A stretch of 64,000 nt of DNA, taken from the NCBI RefSeq assembly GCF_009730915.1, contig NC_052487.1, positions 248,001-312,000 on the forward strand, read 5' to 3'. Numbering within the stretch: the first letter of the stretch is position 1; every line of letters begins with the position of its first letter. Below, in pieces: positions 11,850 to 28,300 of this stretch. Both the position numbers and the translations under genes were made by a program. The notes beneath the pieces are model-generated. The model was given only the letters and a program-made list of their open reading frames with translations, had not been told where the DNA came from and did no database searches. The stretch comes from Dioscorea cayenensis subsp. rotundata. Taxonomy: Eukaryota > Streptophyta > Magnoliopsida > Dioscoreales > Dioscoreaceae.

Positions 11850-14478
11850 ATGGCAGGGCTTGTCATGGAGTATGGAAACATTGCATTGAAGAAAAAGGAA
11901 CTTGGTTTTAGAGATAGTTTGATTCATGGTGAAAAGTTTGGAAGATTTGTTAATAATAATTCTAAGTGTTTGAGAACCAATGTTAGTTTTATTTCCTCTG
12001 TTCTTACTTCTGAAGATGTGAAGCAAGAGAGAGTGGTAAGTGTTTGGTTTTCCTTGCTTTTTAAATTATTAGAATGTGATGCATTAATTGCATGGTTTTT
12101 GAATCATATTTTATTGTAGGTTTTCAAGACACCTCTGTTTGATTATCAGAAAGCAGACCCAAAGAATGTTGCTTCTATTATATTGGGTGGAGGAGCTGGA
12201 ACTAGGCTTTTCCCACTCACTAGCAGAAGAGCTAAACCTGCTGTAAGTTCATATATTTCAATCTATATTCCATTGTTTCAGTGATTTAGATTGTGTTTTC
12301 AAATGTTTCAGTTTGTAATTTAGTTTGTATGAAAATATATATACAGGTTCCAATTGGTGGATGTTATAGGCTTATTGATATACCAATGAGCAATTGTATC
12401 AATAGTGATATAAAGAAGATATTCATTATGACACAGTTTAATTCAGCGTCATTAAATCGGCATATTCATCGAACATATAACTTCGGTAACGGGATTAATT
12501 TCGGTGATGGATTTGTTGAGGTGAGAGTTTTCAGTCTGTTTGTTTTTGCTGCAGAATGTTTCTAATTATTTCTGCAGGTTTTGGCAGCTACTCAAAGGGG
12601 TGGAGAAGCTGGAATGAATTGGTTTCAAGGAACAGCAGATGCTGTGAGACAATTCATTTGGGTCTTTGAGGTCAAGAAAACTTCATAAAATTTATATTCA
12701 CCTTTTTTTTTTGCTCATAATATTAATCAGGGATTTTGCCTTCAGGATGTTAAGAATAAGAACATTGAACACATCTTAATTTTATCCGGCGATCATTTGT
12801 ATCGGATGAACTACATGGACTTTGTGCAGGCATGTAACTTCGTCATTTTTTGTTCTTCTGTTTTTCCTAATGATCATAATGATTGAATGATGAAAAACTA
12901 TACGTATTTCTGCAGAAGCATATTGACACTGGAGCTGATATTACAGTGTCATGTGTGCCGATGAATGAAAGGTAATTATATCTTTTCTTGTTTCCTAAAG
13001 GTGTCATGTAATGTTGATAAATTCTTTATGCTATATGGAAGTCGTGCGTCGGATTTTGGATTGATGAAGATTGATGAGACTGGACGAATCATTCAATTCT
13101 CTGAGAAACCTAAAGATGTCAAATTGGAGGCTATGGTGAGCATTGATACATAAATATCATCAATAAAGATAAGAAAAAATTCTAAGTAATTTAAGCAATG
13201 TTTGAATGCAGAGAGTTGACACAAGTGTGCTTGGTTTGTCTCAACATGAAGCTCTGAGATATCCTTATATTGCATCAATGGGAGTCTATGTTTTCAGAAG
13301 AGATGTTCTCCTAAAGCTTCTTCGGTAAATTGGTCACTTGAAAGTGAGTTGGATTCTTTCCAAGTTCTATATATGCTCTAATGTTTAGTTTTCAGATGGA
13401 GATATCCAACATCAAATGACTTCGGATCAGAAATCATTCCTGCTGCAGTAAACGAACATAACGTTCAAGTAAGTCGAGATTATTAGTTCTCATTGAATTT
13501 ATTCATAAACTCAATCCTCAAACATTTTTCAGGCATATTTGTTCAATGACTATTGGGAGGACATCGGAACAATCAATTCATTCTTCAATGCAAATTTGGC
13601 TCTCACTGAGCAGGTATTGACTAGCAAGCAGATAATTTTAGTAGTTCACTGAATTCAGGATTGAGAAATTGATGTTTCTTATTATTCTTATTTCTCTTCA
13701 AAAGTCTCCAAAGTTTCAGTTTTATGATCCTACAACACCATTCTTTACATCACCTCGGTTCCTACCTCCAACCAAAGTAGAGAAATGTCGGGTATGTCGA
13801 TGAACTCTATTCAGTGGTTTTAAAACTATCTTTTCTCAGTATTTCACTGTTAAACTGAATCCACGCAGATCGTGAATGCAATTGTTTCACATGGGTGCTT
13901 CTTGAACAAATGTAGTGTTGAACATTCAATTATTGGAGTCCGCTCTCGATTAGATTTCGGCGTAGAGCTTAAGGTATGCTCTTGAATTAGAACTTCGAAT
14001 TATATCAACGTCGATGATACAATTTATTTGTTTTTGCATGATAAGGATACATTGATGATGGGTGCTGACTACTATCAAACCGAGGATGAAATTGCATCTC
14101 TGATTGCAGAGAACAAAGTACCAATTGGTATAGGAAAGAATACGAAAATCATGTGAGCATCCAATTGATCCTGATTCATTTGAACACAGCAAAAATACAA
14201 AATTCAGAACTCATGTTTGGTTTCTCTATTGCCTTCCAGGAACTGCATCATTGACATGAATGCCAAGATCGGAAAAGACGTCGTGATTACAAACAAAGAT
14301 GTATGCTCCCATACTCCAAAATCTGTCAAATAAACCCTTGGTCTTTGGGTAACACAAACTCTTATATTTGTATCAGGGTGTCGAAGAGGCCGACAGGCCG
14401 GACGAAGGCTTCTACATTCGATCAGGAATCACGATAATTCAGAAGAATGCAACCATCAAAGATGGAACCATCATATAA
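11850..14478 (+). CDS. APL: Glucose-1-phosphate adenylyltransferase (ADP-glucose pyrophosphorylase), large subunit, plastidial
   Basis: Makes ADP-glucose and PPi from glucose-1-P and ATP, the committed step of starch synthesis, as a heterotetramer with small subunits. Fifteen exons join in phase: 11850-12035, 12120-12242, 12347-12520, 12578-12670, 12746-12829, 12916-12971, 13042-13135, 13212-13324, 13396-13468, 13533-13613, 13705-13791, 13869-13973, 14046-14152, 14240-14300 and 14377-14478, giving 512 residues. Visible motifs are the nucleotide loop [44 protein letters not shown] and [12 protein letters not shown]. The end [24 protein letters not shown] is typical of large subunits. The first ~60 residues are a plausible transit peptide. 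I chose ATG 11850 (context gtgATGGCA); an in-frame ATG at 11814 would add 12 residues. Intron 5 (12830-12915) appears to use a GC donor. Which APL paralogue it is stays open. Confidence 0.95.
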
Positions 14479-15478
14479 ATGATTGTGCAATCTCAGCTGC
14501 CAAAGTGCTGAATATATTACTGCAGATATATACAAGATGGCAAAGAGCTCATATGCCAAAATATAGAACCCAGCAATGTGCCACATTTACTGATAAGTTT
14601 ATCAGAATTGAGGCACTTCTCTTGAACCTTTTCTCATTGACTAATACCACTAAACCATATCAAACAGTTATCAGCCACAAACCTCTACTTCAAATAATTG
14701 ATATTGCTGGTATTGATTGTAATCCATAAATAAGCACAGCAACTCCCCAGAACTCTGTCTTCTTAATAGACTATTCATGTTTCAGTTGGGAAATGATTGA
14801 ATTTCCTCATGAATTCAAGCTTGTGCAACTCTTCTTCATTGATGATAACCAAATTGCTAAGCAATTTCCCTGATAAAAAAAGCTACTGTCTTTCGGATTC
14901 AAACACTGATCTTCTCCAAAACTTGGGATGATTTCAACCTTTGAACTCACTTCAGATAGATTTCCACCGCTAAATCCGAATTCTGGGTCAAAGATATCAA
15001 CTTTGAGCATATAAACCATGGATTCCCATTTCCATGCCTGCAAGGAAGGACTGGGAAGCCAAATCAAGCCAATTTGAATCGTAAAACGGTGAAAATCGAA
15101 ACCTAAGTACTTCAAATCACTTAAATTTGAGAAATTTACAAGAAACTTAAAAAAAATAAAGAGCTGGAACTCAATTGGAGCAGAACAATTGAAAACCCTA
15201 GCTCCCCCTTTCTTTCAACAGAGGAGGAAGCCTGGTAAGGATTTTCGACCTTTGGATCTAATCAAAGCACTGATCTCGGGAATCATCTGACGGTTACGAC
15301 GTATCTTTGTTAGTGGCGTTTCTCCACCGAAGATTAATCATCAAGATCATAACTCTCTTATAATCCACCGTACATCGCACCAGATGACATCATGCAACTA
15401 CGAATCTCAAAGCAAAAAAAGGCTATGAAAAAACCCCAACTATGCCTCCACTGAGCTGGCACTCCATTCTCGTGAGCA
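14479..15478. promoter_or_regulatory. AGPase 3' UTR and OTC 5' flank; telo-box near OTC
   Basis: The left part should hold the AGPase 3' UTR. At about 15189-15197 there is an AAACCCTAG telo-box, then a pyrimidine-rich stretch and a good donor-like gcctg|gtaagg at 15235, possibly an OTC leader exon with a 5'-UTR intron. A 102-codon minus-strand open frame at 14807-15115 has reasonable composition but no recognised domain and no family match. I do not call it a gene. Confidence 0.4.
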
Positions 15479-18457
<2,979 letters not shown>

Positions 18458-18771
18458 ACATCTCACACAAAAAGAAAACCATATCCTGAATTTAGACAGG
18501 CTTTGTCATCCTCCTGTAATTTTCTTAGTTTCTTATTTTGACATGTAATCCTGATTGAGATATCCAATTATTCTCGAGTTTGTTTAAAATAAATTGCTAT
18601 GCCAATGCAGATCTCCGTTCAGATATGATTAGAAATGTATGTAGTAACTGATATGTTCGATCTTCAGTACATAGATGGATAGAAAATAGCAGGTGATAAC
18701 CCATTTGAGGGCATGTTTTTCATAGAGGGCTAAATGCAAGTACTAGCAAGCAATATTTTGATGAGGCTGAA
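18458..18771. terminator. Convergent 3' UTRs of OTC and the pyrophosphatase
   Basis: Only 314 bp separate the OTC stop from the opposing pyrophosphatase stop. The + strand shows aaaataaa near 18586, a possible OTC polyadenylation signal. Overlapping 3' ends are likely but not provable here. Confidence 0.4.
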
Positions 18772-20409
18772 TTACTGCCTCAAGCCCTCGACAATGTAGG
18801 CGGCGTAAAGATCCCTGCACGGAAGATCGAAGTAGTTTGTCAGTGTTCAGACTTTTGTTGAATGAAGAAAATTATATGCTGTGATTGAGAATGTGCTCAC
18901 ATCGAATATTTGATTGCTTTGACGGCATCCTCAGCTGGAAGGAAGTCATTGACTGCAACTTCTTTGTTTTCGTTCTTCTTATCTGATCAATCATGTGGTT
19001 AAAGAAGTAAATTTGTACAAATTTGAGATGAATCAAATACAATGTCAAAGGATACAATCTTCAAAGAAGCGACGGATTTCTGCAAGGCGATGCGGTGCAA
19101 GGTCTTTGATGTCCTTGTAATGGCGGAACTCTGGGTCATCAGCACAGACGGCTATAATTTTGTCGTCTTTCTCGCCCTGGTATATGATATGCAGTTAGAA
19201 ACACGAGAAATTGGGCGAAGTATTTTAATATGAAAACAAATATGAATCACCTGATCGATCATCGGCATTAATCCGATAGCTCGAGCACGAAGAAAACAAC
19301 CAGGCAGCACAGGCTCCTGCATGAGTAGATGATGTTGTCTAAGTTGCTTGGAAAAATAACCTTTGACTAATTACATAGAATCAATACAGGGATGATACCT
19401 GCATCAATACAAGCACATCCATGGGATCACCATCTTCACATATGGTCCGAGGGATGAAGCCGTAGTTATGCGGGTACACGACCGAAGAGTAAAGAACACG
19501 ATCGATCTGATATTTTGTTCATCAATACCGTTCGAAACTTCATTATAATCAACATTTCAACTTATAGTACTAAATCAATTTACAAACCTCCTAAAATGTT
19601 CAGACTGCTTAGAAGTTTAGCTACAAGGTTTCTCAATGTAAAGATTCTATACCTTTCTTTTATTCTATGCCCATCATACACTAGTGCACTTGTTAGTAGC
19701 CCTTTATTCCTTTACCAATACAATATACCAAAGGAATCGATACCGAACATTAATAATTTGGAAGAAATAAAGGTTAAATTACTTGTGATTAATCACATGT
19801 TAATCAGTTTTGAAATATGGCTATTATCAAAGAAAGATAAAGTTTTAACCTTGATGAGACCGCTCGCCTTGTCGAGTTCATACTTAACCTTGCTGCCTTT
19901 GCTAATTTCGATGACCTGCAGCCGTTAGAACATTAAAATGATTCCATTCATCGAACTGTAATCAAACACCATCAAACCACAAATACAGTGACAGTAAACA
20001 AGACGATCAGTGCATTGGTGATCATCAATGAACAAAGTCATCAAATTAGTTCTTGATAATAGTAAACAACAAGACGACACACGGTCTCGTCATCGATGTC
20101 TGCTAAATTATCAGCAAACAAAAGAGCTAAAGCTCATTTAAATCAAAGACTTACACAGTTGAAAACAGAAGGAGCACCAGGGCCTGCAACAAAATTGTAA
20201 GCAAAGAAGAATAGTTAGTTAGAACACACAGCATAGATTTGAAAGAAAGAACAAAAAAAGAAAAATTAACAATTTAATCGAGTACCGATTTCCAAATCAT
20301 GCCATGGATGAGCAGCAACAGACTTATGGGTCATGGACGACAGAATGCGCTCGTTAAGGACGGCACTAGGAAAGCTCGAATGGCTGCTGTTCTCGGATGA
20401 GCCAGCCAT
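18772..20409 (-). CDS. PPA: Soluble inorganic pyrophosphatase, cytosolic type
   Basis: Hydrolyses PPi to two phosphates, pulling biosynthetic reactions forward. Eight exons (20286-20409, 20155-20183, 19850-19915, 19399-19506, 19251-19316, 19056-19176, 18901-18982, 18772-18814) encode 212 residues, the size of plant family I soluble pyrophosphatases. The Mg-binding signature is [13 protein letters not shown]; others are [39 protein letters not shown] and the ending [13 protein letters not shown]. No transit peptide is visible: the N-terminus [12 protein letters not shown] is short and rich in Ser and Asn, so the cytosol is likely. Exon 2 is only 29 bp. A 5'-UTR intron (20430-21011) has good splice sites and follows a GAA-rich leader at about 21012-21100. 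Confidence 0.95.
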
Positions 20410-20429
20410 GTCTCAGAGACCTCACAAAT

Positions 20430-21110
20430 CTAAAAACAATCATGCAATATATAATATCATTCACCTTCAAACACACATGTTAAATTCAAGCCAAACATAT
20501 ATTATCTGAACTTGACTACCATGAGAGATCTAGATGTACAATAACACAAAACTTTAGCTATTTTTCATACAAAGGAAAAGAAACAAACAGAGTGTTTGGG
20601 TTGAAGAACAACAAGAATCTAAATTCCCTTTTCAGCATTTGCTTATCCATCTTATTTTCACATTAAAAACACTATGACTTTGTTTTTTTGGTTTTTATAT
20701 TATCATTTGTTTTCCTTCAATTCATACAAACAAATCAGAAGAGACATGAGTTGAGCAAGCTTAAATCAACTTGAGCACTCACTAGAACAAAAATCAAAAG
20801 TTTCAAGATAAAAGAAAAAAAAATCTCAATCTATAACAATCAAATAGCAAGAAAGATAACAGTCACATACTTCAACACAAATTTTCATCACCAACTACAA
20901 ACACAGAAAAATAGAAGCAATCATACAGCAAAAAAAATCAGTATATAAAGGAATCAAAACTCATGTAAAACTTCAAAGCTGATAAAAAAAAAAAAGAGAT
21001 GATGAGCTTACCCTGAAGAAGAAGAAGAAGAAGAAGAAGAAGAAGAGAATGAAGAGAGCACTAGAGAAAAGAAAGCAAAGTAATTTTGTTTATGAAAGAG
21101 ATGGTCTGAA
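20430..21110 (-). promoter_or_regulatory. 5'-UTR intron and leader of the pyrophosphatase gene, with (GAA)n
   Basis: On the minus strand a donor CAGG|GTAAGC at 21011 and an acceptor at 20430 (TTTTTAG|ATTTG) bound a 582-bp intron lying 20 bases before the ATG. The leader exon contains an uninterrupted CTT/GAA trinucleotide run at about 21014-21046. Long first introns in 5' UTRs often raise plant gene expression; that role here is inferred. Confidence 0.55.
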
Positions 21111-22167
21111 AGTAAGAAAGTAAAGCATCTTTGTTGGGCCCCATCAAGAACATTAGCAGCCATTGGATTTTGGTCATAATGGATTAAAAAACCACTTAAA
21201 AGCTCACTAAAATGTCTCTAGTTTTTCAACATTTCTTTTGTTTAAATAAAAGAATATTAGTTAATATATATTTGTCTGCCAAGTGGAATACCAATACAAA
21301 TCGCTTGTTTATTTATAAAAATATATATTTGTAAAAATAACTTCTAAATTTTAAATGAAGGTTTTCTTACACATATTTACCCCTTCTCAAAGCTAAAATT
21401 ATTCCTCTTTTATACATTTTTTATAAAAATAAATAAATCATAATTTTAATAAAAAAAATTGTTAACACTTTACAAATCAGAAAATAACAGAGAAAAAAAA
21501 ATATAATAAACTGCATTGCTGATTCAAAAATATGTCATATAATCCACCAATGATGTGAGCAGGTTTTTTATTATAAACGGTAATAAATAGGTAAATAGAG
21601 GTTAATTGCTTTGACTAAATCCAAAGTTGAGAGACAGATAAAAAAAAATTAGCAATGAGGGTGAAAAAAATTATAGTTTCTTTTAAATGCAAGAATAGAG
21701 TCTTTTTGGTTAATTCTTTCACTTTCACTTACGGGAATAAGCATTTCATTATTTTTTATTAATTAGTTTCACGGAATGTATATATAAAAATTAGTTAAAT
21801 AAGTATTATTTAAGTCCCAAATATGGACAATAAATAACATAGCACCCCATTTGAATAGTTGGGCCTTAATAACAAGAGCCAACTCCCATTTGACTTTTTT
21901 TATGCACTTTAATTTTTCATAAATTCAAACAAATCTGATAAAAGTTTGTATTCATGATAAACAAATAATAACAGAGCAATGAATAAGAACTTCTCAAGTT
22001 TATGTTTATCATTATGATTCAATTCATTGCTCCACTTTAAAAATTTGAAATTCATACAGTGATACTCTTAAAGCTCTTTATATTTTTAATGTGGTTAATT
22101 ATGTACATAATTCATGCAGAAATGAAAACAATAAAAGAAAAAAAAAAGTCTTCAAATGTCAGGGAAT
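21111..22167. other. AT-rich spacer, nothing recognised
   Basis: This is the upstream flank of the pyrophosphatase gene and the 3' flank of the RFC-like gene. It is very AT-rich with many short A/T runs. No open frame with plausible composition and no recognisable repeat family is seen. Confidence 0.5.
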
Positions 22168-25100
22168 TCAATTTGCAGAATTAACCAAAGACATGCTCCT
22201 CTTGGAAATACTCAGAAACTTTGCAGTGAATTCTGCAAACCAAATTCAAAACAATTAATTAATTAATTTGAACATATCCAACAAAAATTTGACATAAAGT
22301 TTCAGTAATTAATTAGTATTTAATTACCTTCTAATTTAAGCAAAGCATTTGTTCCTCTTGGCAATCTTTTGTCCTGAAAAAGTTAATAAATTCTTTCAGA
22401 AAACTGATGCAGTTATGCAGAAATTATTATTTATAAAACAAATGATGTGTTTATTCAATTTAACTCACATAATAAGCATGCCAATAATAAAGTTCTCTTT
22501 TGAGACTAGTTTCAATCCCTTTAAGAAATTGCTCCACTAGTTTCTGCATCATTGAAATTTCAGCAAAAATGAGTTCATAAACATCATCAGAAATCTCCCA
22601 AAAAAAACTAAATAAATAAATTTTAACCATGTAAATAAATAAGCAAACCATACTATTGGATTGAATCAAAATTACCAATAGGATCAGTCTGGGATGAACA
22701 AACTCTCCGAGCAATCTTTGAAACATCGCACGAGCAGTAAATAACCTACAAACAGCATATGAATTCATTATGTATAGATTTAAAATGAATTATTACTGCA
22801 GTAAAAAAGTTGTTCATTTTTACTTTTGTGGTGATGGATCATCTAGAATTTCTGCAGCTAATTCAATCAGAGATTCCTCCCAACCAAGTGGAATTGGTTG
22901 TTTATCCACAAATGGATAGCTTAAACATAGACATAACAATGAGCAATAAGACAATGTTAAAAAGAATTCAAAATTATCGAATTATCGATGTTATTCTTAA
23001 CTCTCATACTTGTGTGCTTTGCATGCTTCAAGTGCCATAATAGCATGTCTCAAATTCTTCTTGGATTTCGACACAATTCTCTCTGCAAAACTCGTTGGTA
23101 ATTCGATCCTCTCCTTATTTGCTACCTGATTAAGAACCTCCACAATCTGCAAAACATCATTAAAGAAGTTTATTATTATTTTTTTTAATAAAGTGGATAA
23201 ACCACTGATTTATTAAAAAAAAAGAACAGAAACAAGACAACCAAACAAAAGAACTAAAAGAAAAGTACAGACACTGAAACAAATTAGATCGATCTTATAT
23301 ATTTATGTTATATTACACTAGTCTCTATATTAGATCGATCGTTACCGTGTAGTTGTCAGGAGCGGTAACGGTAATGACTTTACAACGTTTCTTGACAGAA
23401 TCAAGAATGTTCGTATCGTTCTCGCAGCACAATATGATCTTGCATGCATCAGAATAACAATCCATCACCCATTTGATCAGGTGTTGAACACTTTCAGTGA
23501 CCTTGTCAGCTCCATGAAGAACAAGAACTGGAATAACAAATAACCGGTTGTCACTGGTGAGTACATTAGTCAAAATTTCTTCGGAAAATTAAATGCATGC
23601 ATATATATATATATATATATATGACCTTTGAATTCAGCCTTGAAACTTGAATCACTAACTTCAGCCAAAAGAGAGCGGTTGGTGACTGTTTCCTTGACAA
23701 TAGCCATTAGAGCATATCTAATCTTCTCTGATTCAGTCTTCAAATCAAGCTCTAAATGGTGAGGACTTGAAGACACCGGAATAGAGAATTGAATTGGGCT
23801 TATGTCCTATCAAATCATTGGCATTATTTTCAGAAATTCAAACAATATGATCATGAATTATCAATGCAGATATAAATGAAATTAATACCTGAACCAGGAA
23901 ATGCCTTAAATCATGAGACACCTGCACAATTCAACAGGAATAAATCATCTTTTGTATATATTTTTCATATATATATAATATATCTTACTTTATAGGTAGA
24001 GTTGCCGAAGATTTCATGCAGAAAAGCCATGGCCAGAGATTTCTTGCCTGAACCTGAAGGTCCTTTGAGCAAAATATTTGGGCAATCTTTAGGCGATATC
24101 TGAAGAAACAAAATGATGAAACAAATAAAAGACTCATTCAACTCAATCCATCTTCATAAAAATTTAATGCTGTAGTTTAAACCTCACCAAATTCTTGAGA
24201 TGTTGTGCCTGATTTCTGTTGCAAATTAATCCATCTAAAGTCCGAGGCCGATATTTGTCAGCCCAGAACTGTCTCACTTCCTCTACAACAAATGCCTTCT
24301 CAATAAACAAAGCTTCATCTAATGGCTTCTGTTCCGGTGACTTTGATCTCCTACATGATCCTCCTCTGATGCATGCAATCCATCCATCTGTTTGGTTTTT
24401 CTGTCTATTTGCCGTGAAATTCTTAAAACTACTGCCACTGGTACTCCACTTACTACTTTGATTACTAGTTGTATAAACAGAGCTTGTTTTCGAGTTCGAG
24501 ATAAGGCTAGATGACAAAATTTCATTAACTTTTGGCTTAATCTCTGAAGCCACCTTCAATTTTGGTGCCAAATTGTTTTCAATGTTGTTCTTTTTAACTT
24601 GAGGATTTTTCTGCAGAGCTGTTTGAACTTTAGAGAAGAAGATATCACCTGTCAAGACTGATTCAGTGCTTTCCCTAAGCAATTCATCGGAAGGCGGAGC
24701 TTCTGATAGCTTCATGTTGGCAATCACTTCATTGATCTCAATCCCAGGTTTCTCTCTACACTCAATATCATCATCATCATCATCTTTGTTCCTAAGGATC
24801 ATTGAAGTTTTAATCGGCGGCGGTGGTGTTCTACTCCGGCCTTTGCGATGTTCTAACACACCATTTAAATTAAAATGTTGCTCGTTTTGATCTCTTGTTC
24901 TCAGCTTTTGAACAGATTTCGATCGATAACGATCATCAACCACATTCTCTGCATAATTGCGTTGCTTCGAAGGTGTTCTTTGGCTCTGCTTGCGTACTAA
25001 AACTTTTAAATGTTCATCGTCTTTCTTATTTCTGTAAGGAGAGACATGTCTAGGACTTTTGTAAGGAGAAACATGCCGATTTAAAGTTCGAGGAACCTCC

Positions 25101-25375
25101 AAAGGACTAATACTTCTTCTCGAATCTCGTTGTGTTTCCGAAGAAACACCAATGACATTGTTATGATCTCTGTTTGGCTTGTAAGGTGACCTTCTATGTC
25201 TTCTATTTGCCGGACTAGATCTCGAAACATTAGTCGGAGATTTTTCCTCTTTTATATGAATTCTAGCTCTGTGATCTGAAGTCAATAGACCTGCATGCCA
25301 TGGACTTTCTTCGGATTCGACATCCGAAGGTTCATAACCACTTCTTTTATGCCTCATTCTATTCTCCATCACCAA
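22168..25375 (-). CDS. RFC/clamp-loader-like AAA+ protein with long basic N-terminal extension
   Basis: Eleven exons join in phase: 24188-25375, 23989-24099, 23889-23921, 23626-23806, 23346-23527, 23010-23146, 22824-22919, 22676-22745, 22469-22594, 22328-22373 and 22168-22232, giving 744 residues. The first ~370 residues are low-complexity, basic and Ser/Pro-rich, with SPYK/SPYR repeats and an acidic D6 run, suggesting a nuclear protein. The AAA+ part starts near [15 protein letters not shown], then Walker [10 protein letters not shown]. The Walker B position reads [10 protein letters not shown] rather than a DEAD/DExD box, and sensor-1 is IILCCEND. The C-terminal part ([20 protein letters not shown]) is shared by plant proteins annotated as RFC subunit 3-like. 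Its partner and role are unknown; loss of Walker B argues against normal ATP hydrolysis. Exon 3 is a 33-bp micro-exon. ATG 25369 is an alternative start. Confidence 0.85.
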
Positions 25376-28300
25376 ACCAATAAACTACAACATATAAATT
25401 CATTCATAATCACTATTGATTTGAATACGGTAATCAAATTCATCAAAAGATCAATACGGTTTAAGTTAGAGCAACTAATAGTCTCACATTGGTTAATTTA
25501 AAGAAATACAGATTTGAATATATAAGCCTGAGTTTCTCATTCTATCTGCTTAAATATTCCGATTGAATTGAGCTCAAACAATATGTTTGGTTTACTAAAA
25601 TTTTAGACTTCAAAGACTACAACAAATACTTTACAATAAAAATAAGAAAACAAAAACAATGGAAATCATTAAAACAAGAAATCATTTTAAGTTTAAAGAT
25701 AACAAAACTATGAATAAAGAAAAGTGTTTGAGATTGCACCTCAAGATTTAATCCAAGACTTCAAGTAAGGATGAATATTTAGATAAGAAAATAAAAATAG
25801 ATAAGAGAGCTTAAAAGAGCTCAAGAGACAACAATGGAATTGGGAGGGATTTTAAAGGAAAAAAGGAACATAGTGAAGGGACGTAACATTTGAGGAGAAG
25901 GATTTTAAACTATTGTTTTTATTGTTTGAGCTCCTGAAATTCCTAAGGCTTTCCAGCATTCCAAACTTAAAACTATCTCTTTGTCTGCTTTCCCGCCATC
26001 CAGCGCAACTATTATGTTAATTATTAATTGATAGATTAAAAACAAGAAAATAATAATTATTTTTAAATAAGAGTAATTATAGAAAAATAAGTTAATAATC
26101 GTCTGGTTTATTGGCATCTGGTCTTCTATATAAAATATTTTTCTCATCGTTTGTGCATGTTCCTAACACGTGATTTACCCGCATTTATATAATATATATA
26201 TATATATATTAAAAATAAGGAGTCAGTGTCAATCCACAATAAAAATAGAGAAAAAATTCTTTGAACACATTAAAAAAAAAAAAGTTAGAATTAGAGATCT
26301 CCACAATGTTAATTGATGTTTATATTTGACTTTATTAGGACTAATGTTTGTTTTGAGTGAAGAGAACAATTGGTAGAAAATAAAAAATATTAAAATCATT
26401 TTTTCATGACTTAATAATAATATGCAAACAAAATTTAGTGATTAAATGTTTTTCTTGGCTTTAACGAACTTTGCACAATGAATGAAGTGTGGGAACTATT
26501 TGTTTTTCTTTGACTTGGCATTCTTCTTGGCTGAATTAAAACTATCTTTTCATGTTCTAAGTTTCCTTCTAGCAAGTAGGGTTTTAATTTAATTTAATTT
26601 AATTTAATTTAATTTTTTGACAATAGGTTTTAATTTTATCTGTTTAAAAAGTTGATTAAATTCATCATAAACATTCTTATCATGGAATTGGAATACTCAT
26701 GCACTAACAATAGATTGGAATTTTGGAATTTTTTTTGCTGTTGTTAATTTGAAACATTTATTTTAAATATAATGAAATACGTTTTTTATATAATAAATAT
26801 TTATTTAGATATTTTAACCAGATTTTAATTAAATTTAACATTATGTAAAATAATTCTGCATTGAATAAAAGAAAAAAAAAAAAAATCATGTGTTTCTATT
26901 CATTATTTTGAATCTCTATCTTTTATAAGACAAAATCACAAGGTAACATATAGTATGGACCAAATCACCAAAACAAACAATTTCTAAAATTAGATGGACC
27001 GAGTTATTCCGTTATGATATTACACTTATTTATTTATTTTTAAATGAATATAGTTTACCACTTTTAATATAATGTAAAAAAAAAATCATAAAGGATCAAA
27101 AGATTGAGAAAAGTTGAATTAATAATAATAGTAATGTGACAATAGCAAAGATGAGGATGAGAAGATCAATCTTGGGAGCCATAAATGAATGGCATAAGAG
27201 GTTCATATTATAGCAAAACATGGGACCAACTAAAGTAGATAAATAGTAGTTGACAAGCACCCTAGTAAGCATCTCATCACATGCATCTTCACTCTCTAAA
27301 GTCTAAACAATTAGATCAAGTAACCAAATTATATTAAGTAAAGATTAACACCCTGGATTACTCTTTTGATTGGCCCATTCCTCATTACTAAGATTATATT
27401 AAATTATTAATCACTTTTAATTATTGCCAATCAACTTTTTAATCAAATGACATTTAATTATTATTTTAAAAAATATTGCTATGATTTTTTTATGCAAATA
27501 TAAATTAATTCGTTTTAGTGTACAACCTTTTGTTTACTATTATGCCATCTATAATGGATGATTGATTTCCGGTGATTGTTTTTGGATATCATTAATATTC
27601 TCTTATTGCCTATTTTTTTTTTTATCTTCTATATAACCTTACTTTCACCATTATTGAATTATACAATCTTATCTCATATTTAGTGTTGTTCTTGTATTAT
27701 ATTTTATTTTGTTTATTTGTGATTGCTTTGTTTTAATTTATAACATTGTGGTTTATCCACTTTAATTAAAAATAATAATTTTACTTCCTGAAATTTAAAA
27801 AAAAAATATTTATCTTTTAATATCAACCAAAACTACTCAATTTTTTTAAAGTTTAGTAATCATTCCTATTTAATTGAAAAGAAAAATGAAGATAAAAGTA
27901 TGATTTGTAGACCAAAAACAAACTTACATTATAGAAAAAAAAACTATTTATTTACATATAATGTAGAATTATTTAGAATGTGGATTTGATAAGATAAGGA
28001 ATGAAATAATGGTGTGCAAGAAGAAGAGAAAGATGCTTAATTGCTAAAAAGCTAAAACAAAGTGGTTAACATAATAACTAGTTTGCCTGCCCTGACTTTT
28101 TCAAGTGTGATTGATACCTCCCACCAAAGCACTTCAATGTCTTCTTCTTCTCTTCCAAGTGTGATGAGCATGAATTTTCTCATTGAGCCAAATGGCCCAT
28201 CAATCATCTCATCTCATCTCATCTCATCCATTAATTTCCATCATAATTCTTTTCTTATATTCTTCAAATTCATCAAATCATTTCATTAATAAAAAGTGTG

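Noticed and set aside
12831-12836. Frameshift in the AGPase gene at the exon 5 border
   Set aside because: The apparent shift disappears if the intron uses a GC donor, which restores the family sequence exactly.
14807-15115. 102-codon minus-strand frame between AGPase and OTC
   Set aside because: Fair composition, but no recognised motif, no family match and no splice or promoter support; listed only as a note in the spacer entry.
19515-19928. 137-codon + strand frame inside the pyrophosphatase gene
   Set aside because: It spans an intron and the antisense of an exon of the pyrophosphatase gene, has no domain, and an AT-rich composition.
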